NCBI GenBank assembly: GCA_013388925.1
Contig: JACAEJ010000059.1
Coordinates: forward strand, 1-42,297
Direction: 5' to 3'
DNA: 42,297 bases
Source of the DNA: Nitrososphaerales archaeon
Lineage (GTDB): Archaea > Thermoproteota > Nitrososphaeria > Nitrososphaerales > JACAEJ01
Part shown: positions 39,163 through 42,297 of the stretch, in pieces
How the letters are laid out: each line of letters starts with the position of its first letter
Numbering within the stretch: position 1 is the first letter of the stretch
Program-made: the position numbers and the translations under genes
The notes under the pieces: generated by a model
Databases searched by the model: none
What the model was told of the DNA's origin: nothing
Seen by the model: only the letters and a program-made list of their open reading frames with translations

Positions 39163-40590
39163 CTACTTGCCCTTGCCTCGAACTAGGGATGTAAAGACTC
39201 CTAAAGTTGCTATGAAGGCCGAAGCGATGAATGCCCTCCTCATGCCTTCAACGAAGGCTTCAGCAGCGACCTCCACCTCGGATGGAACAAGTCCAATGAA
39301 TAGAGCGGACAGAACTTCACTGGAAGCAACGGTAGCAACGACAGCTCCCATTATGGCCAAGCTCATGGACTGGCCTACAAACCTCATCGTCGCCAATGTG
39401 CCAGATGCCACGCCGAGCCTATTCCTTTCAACAGACCCCATCACAGCGCTGGTATTAGGGGAGGAGAAGAGCCCCATGCCAAAGCCTATGATGAAGAGCC
39501 TGATCACTACATCCGTAGAGGATGACGTAAGGCCCAAAGTGCTCATCAACAAAAGCCCGATGCATATCAGAACCATGCCCAAGGAGCTCAGTATGCGTGA
39601 ACCGATCCTGTCAGAAAGCCATCCACTGATAGGAGCCAAAACGGCCATGATCACGGGCATGGTGAGGAGTATAATCCCTGCTTGCAACGGAGAATAGTCT
39701 AGAGCCCTCTGAAGGTAGAAGGATGTAAAGAAGCTCACGCCAAAGTAGGACGTATAGTTCAGCAAGGCCGATACGTTTGCAGCCGCAAAGAGCCTGTTGC
39801 GAGAAAAGAGCGAAATGTCGAGCATGGCTCCAGTGCCTCTCTTTTTCTCAACAAGTGTAAAGATGACCAATAAGACCCCACCTACAATAAAGAGTCCAAT
39901 TATTGATAGACCCCATCCATAACCTTCACCCAGCGTCAAGGCAACCAGCAAGGAGACAAGACCAAACGAAAAGGTTGATGCGCCCAACAAATCGAAACGC
40001 TGCTTTTGAATCGGTGTTACGGTTTCCCTTAGCTTCAGAAGGGCCAAAGCTATTACCGAGACGCCTATTGGGACGTTTATGTAGAAGATCGAGCGCCAAC
40101 CAAGGGTATGGGTCAGGAACCCTCCCAAGCTCGGACCCACCGAAAGCCCCACGTAAACGGACATGGCGTTTATCCCCAGAGCCTTGCCTCTCTCCCTACT
40201 CGGGAAGACGTCTGTAACTATTGCAGTTGAAGTTGCTCCTATGAACGCGGCCCCGACTCCTTGAACAGCCCTAAAGACGATAAGTTGCAGACCGCTGTAC
40301 GAGATACTGCACAGGAGAGATGCTGTAATGAATGTCACAAACCCTGAGACGAAGAGCGGTTTTCTCCCTCTCATATCCGATAACCTCCCAAGACTCAACA
40401 ACAAAACGGTAAGCGATGCCAAGTACGCCGTTGGAACCCATATGACTGTTGCATAGTCTATGCTCAGGCTAGAAGCTATCGCTGGAAGAGAAACGCTTAC
40501 TATAGTGCTATCAAGGGGTGTCATAAATGCGCCGATGGAGGTTATCAAAAGGACTGTCCACTTGTAGGAGCCCCCACCCTTGCCGTTCAT
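39163..40590 (-). CDS. MFS drug/multidrug exporter, 14-TM DHA2 family
   Basis: Proton-driven exporter of the EmrB/QacA type. The first helix has the motif VLLITSIGAFMTPLDSTIVSVSLPAI typical of DHA2 transporters (MxxLDxTIVNVALP), followed by motif A GRLSDMRGRKPLF. About 14 membrane segments are visible over 475 residues. ATG 40590 is preferred over ATG 40629: an AAAGGA Shine-Dalgarno sequence lies six bases upstream and a TATA-like AGATATAAGT near 40636 lies too close to 40629. Substrate unknown. Divergent from yjbQ. Confidence 0.94.
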   Translation of the reverse strand: MNGKGGGSYKWTVLLITSIGAFMTPLDSTIVSVSLPAIASSLSIDYATVIWVPTAYLASLTVLLLSLGRLSDMRGRKPLFVSGFVTFITASLLCSISYSGLQLIVFRAVQGVGAAFIGATSTAIVTDVFPSRERGKALGINAMSVYVGLSVGPSLGGFLTHTLGWRSIFYINVPIGVSVIALALLKLRETVTPIQKQRFDLLGASTFSFGLVSLLVALTLGEGYGWGLSIIGLFIVGGVLLVIFTLVEKKRGTGAMLDISLFSRNRLFAAANVSALLNYTSYFGVSFFTSFYLQRALDYSPLQAGIILLTMPVIMAVLAPISGWLSDRIGSRILSSLGMVLICIGLLLMSTLGLTSSSTDVVIRLFIIGFGMGLFSSPNTSAVMGSVERNRLGVASGTLATMRFVGQSMSLAIMGAVVATVASSEVLSALFIGLVPSEVEVAAEAFVEGMRRAFIASAFIATLGVFTSLVRGKGK

Positions 40591-40705
40591 AAGGTGTCCT
40601 TTAAGATGGGATGCTAAAAACCTCTCCATTCACTTATATCTGAAATTCATTAAGATAATTTGAGGAAAGAGAACTCATTTAAGGAGAGCAAAAAAGAAGG
40701 TTCAT

Positions 40706-41164
40706 GTGGATAGCATGGGCATTATGACTAGGCACCTAAATCTACGGACGAAAGGGGAGCTTGACATAGTAGACATAACCGACGACATAGCGAGGGTTGT
40801 CAATGAAAGCGGTTTCGAAAGTGGAATAGTGACAGTATTCGTTCCTGGATCTACAGGTGCTTTGACAACCATAGAGTACGAGCCTGGATTGTTAAGGGAT
40901 TTTCCAGATATGCTGGAGAGGATAGCACCAAAAGACATATTTTATGAACATGAGAAGATGTGGCACGATCATAACGGTCACTCCCACGTAAGAGCATCCC
41001 TGATAGGACCGAGCTTGACGATACCCTTCAAGGATAAGAAACTGGCTCTTGGAACTTGGCAACAGGCAGTCTTTGTAGAATTAGACATTCACAGCAGGAC
41101 TAGGGAGTTGATCCTACAGATTTTGGGGGAACGATCTCTTACCAAACAAAAAAATCATATATAG
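40706..41164 (+). CDS. yjbQ: YjbQ/UPF0047 family protein
   Basis: Matches the YjbQ family along its full length: VFVPGSTGALTTIEYEPGLLRDFPDMLERIAP, the histidine-rich WHDHNGHSHVRASLIGPSLTIPF, and LGTWQQAVFVELDIHSRTRELILQI. The family is sometimes labelled secondary thiamine-phosphate synthase because an E. coli member rescues a thiamine mutant; its true role is uncertain. Starts at GTG 40706, ATG 40715 and ATG 40724 are possible; a TATA-like CTCATTTAAGG near 40680 favours the first two. Confidence 0.92.
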   Translation: MDSMGIMTRHLNLRTKGELDIVDITDDIARVVNESGFESGIVTVFVPGSTGALTTIEYEPGLLRDFPDMLERIAPKDIFYEHEKMWHDHNGHSHVRASLIGPSLTIPFKDKKLALGTWQQAVFVELDIHSRTRELILQILGERSLTKQKNHI

Positions 41165-41192
41165 TCACAGATCGTAAGCCATTCGAAGGCTC

Positions 41193-41354
41193 ATGGGGAG
41201 GGTATCAAAGATGAAGTGCGTACAGTGTGGAGAATCCTTTGATACTATTACAGAGTATGAGAAGCACTTAGAGACTTGCGACTCAAACAAGACTAGAAAG
41301 AAGACTGCGACATTGGTGGAAAGGCTGAAGCAGGCATCGGAAGACTTCAAGTGA
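41193..41354 (+). CDS. Tiny C2HC zinc-finger protein (not in ORF track)
   Basis: An open frame of 53 codons, too short for the track, starting with ATG and ending in TGA. It encodes MKCVQCGESFDTITEYEKHLETCD, a classic C-x2-C-x12-H-x4-C zinc finger, followed by a basic helix (KTRKKTATLVERLKQASEDFK). A TATA-like AATCATATATAG (about 41153-41164) sits 30-40 bases upstream. A start at the second ATG (41211) would give 47 residues. It fits neatly in the gap between yjbQ and the convergent phosphoribosyltransferase. Probably nucleic-acid binding; function unknown. Confidence 0.8.
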   Translation: MGRVSKMKCVQCGESFDTITEYEKHLETCDSNKTRKKTATLVERLKQASEDFK

Positions 41355-41358
41355 ACAA

Positions 41359-42000
41359 CTACTTTAATCTGTCTATTATCTGAACAACTTCTTCGTCACT
41401 TAATTGCTCAAACCTTCGATAAAACTGCCCTATGGCAAAGAATGGTTCAGGAGTCATTAAGCATACCACCAAATCTGCTTCTTTCCTTAGCTCTTCTATC
41501 GTATCGGGCGGTCCTACCGGGATAGCCAACACTATGGAGTCTGGCTTCTTCTTTTTAATTGAGGCTATAGCCGCCCGTATCGTAGCGCCTGTGGCTACAC
41601 CGTCGTCTACTAAGATCACTGTTTTGCCCTCTACGGAAGGTCTTGGCCTAAGTCCTAGATACCTCTCCATCCTCCTCTTTATCTCGGCTATCTGACGCTT
41701 TACCTCCTCTTGAATGTAAACATCTGGCACTCTTAGGTATTGGATTGCATCTTGATTTAGAATTGTGGTTCCGTCCTCTGTTACAGCACCGATGGCGAAT
41801 TCAGGCTCGTTTGGGGCGCCTATCTTTCTTGGTATGATGAGGTCCAGAGGTGCATCTAAAGCCTTGGCTACTTCATAGGCCAGAACGACCCCTCCTCTTG
41901 GAATTGCGAATACTACGACTTTCTTGCCCTTGTAATCTGATAAGGATTTTGCAAGAGCCTTCCCTGCCTCGACGCGATCGTTAAACATAGACTTGGTCAT
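41359..42000 (-). CDS. Phosphoribosyltransferase family protein
   Basis: Type I PRTase-like domain of 213 residues. The PRPP-binding motif VILVDDGVATGAT is near residues 128-140; an N-terminal FAIPRGGVVLAYEVAKALDAPLDLIIPRKIGAPNEPEFAIGAV block is typical of the group with predicted PRTase/erythromycin-esterase-linked activity, often described only as 'phosphoribosyltransferase'. The substrate is not known. The gene converges on the small zinc-finger gene with a 4-base gap. Confidence 0.92.
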   Translation of the reverse strand: MTKSMFNDRVEAGKALAKSLSDYKGKKVVVFAIPRGGVVLAYEVAKALDAPLDLIIPRKIGAPNEPEFAIGAVTEDGTTILNQDAIQYLRVPDVYIQEEVKRQIAEIKRRMERYLGLRPRPSVEGKTVILVDDGVATGATIRAAIASIKKKKPDSIVLAIPVGPPDTIEELRKEADLVVCLMTPEPFFAIGQFYRRFEQLSDEEVVQIIDRLK

Positions 42001-42183
42001 AATCTAACTAGGGTTTTGAAATTAAGACTTTTCGATAGATTCTGCAGGTGTGATGATGGAGCGAGCAATTGATTTCTGGAATTCATGCACGAAAAACCAA
42101 TGGTTTGTTTCAAAATTGGGTCCACTAGGCTTAACTCTAAGCTGACGATCGAGAACCGTCACATACTATTCGTTTTGGTCCAA
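42001..42183. other. Non-coding spacer near the right window edge
   Basis: I see no supported gene, RNA or repeat in these 183 bases. The stretch is upstream of the phosphoribosyltransferase; its promoter is presumably in the A/T-rich bases directly after 42000. Confidence 0.4.
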
Positions 42184-42297
42184 TCATGGGACAGATAGTA
42201 AGTTCAGGATACCGTGGCAGGAGCAAGACGTTCCTATCGCTACGGTGTAGGGCGCCTCCATCGTCTCTATGCTCGAGAGAAAGGATGCAAGCTCCTC
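42184..42297 (-). CDS. Possible C-terminal end of a protein entering from the right edge
   Basis: A minus-strand frame is open from the window edge for 37 codons and ends in TGA. It reads EELASFLSSIETMEAPYTVAIGTSC..., a plausible protein tail, but no family is recognisable and 114 bases without a stop is not strong evidence. Confidence 0.3.
   Translation of the reverse strand, partial: EELASFLSSIETMEAPYTVAIGTSCSCHGILNLLSVP

Overview
This window is archaeal chromosome. The evidence is a transcription factor B with N-terminal zinc ribbon and two cyclin repeats, archease, an AMMECR1/Memo-type radical SAM enzyme, an Lhr-type helicase, TATA-box promoters close to start codons (many transcripts look leaderless), and tRNA genes without encoded CCA that carry short introns at archaeal positions. 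Three of the four tRNAs have introns and one has two, which points to a thermophilic lineage of the TACK/Thermoproteota side. The protein flavour (small conserved proteins, TFB, SWIM protein, stand-alone Lon-like protease) resembles Nitrososphaeria, Aigarchaeota or Bathyarchaeia relatives; that placement is inference.

Layout. 0-3 kb: end of an unknown gene, thioredoxin, archease, TFB, a PF04008 protein, a small membrane-type protein, tRNA-Asp. 3.1-3.6 kb: a gene-poor stretch ending in an intron-containing tRNA-Lys. 3.7-8.7 kb: M17 aminopeptidase, a complete four-subunit 2-oxoacid:ferredoxin oxidoreductase operon (gamma-delta-alpha-beta) and a Rieske ferredoxin. 8.7-10 kb: a PadR regulator followed by an ABC exporter destroyed by an internal deletion that joins the ATPase N-terminus to the permease C-terminus. 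10-11.6 kb: cysS directly downstream of a doubly interrupted tRNA-Cys. 11.7-16.5 kb: MBL hydrolase, a G3E GTPase with an unknown partner, YbjQ-like protein, tRNA-Thr with a D-arm intron, SWIM protein, second Rieske protein, ADP-forming acyl-CoA synthetase alpha part. 16.6-26 kb: Lon-like protease, sugar nucleotidyltransferase, TrmO, Lrp regulator, AlaX-like editing protein, aspartate kinase, cytochrome b5-like protein, homoserine dehydrogenase. 26-31 kb: zinc ribbon, CBS protein, Lhr helicase, membrane protein. 31-34.3 kb: the most interesting locus. 34.4-42.3 kb: ETHE1-like MBL protein, conserved unknown, PH-domain membrane protein, MJ0037-like phosphoesterase, AmrS, membrane HTH protein, MFS exporter, YjbQ, a tiny zinc finger (missed by the ORF track), a phosphoribosyltransferase.

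The standout is a three-gene overlapping operon at 31025-34276 (minus strand): a short SMC-type ATPase whose Q-loop and signature/Walker B regions read like eukaryotic Smc5, a middle protein in the position expected for a kleisin, and a small double winged-helix protein whose C-terminus resembles Nse3/MAGE (KITE) proteins. Together they look like a compact archaeal Smc5/6-like complex. Other points of note are the unusual tRNA introns, the fused ABC remnant, and several perfect inverted repeats placed on TATA boxes or predicted start sites. Because leaderless starts appear common, I moved several start codons from the ORF-track positions using TATA spacing, Shine-Dalgarno matches and family starts; all homology calls are from memory of the families, not from searches.
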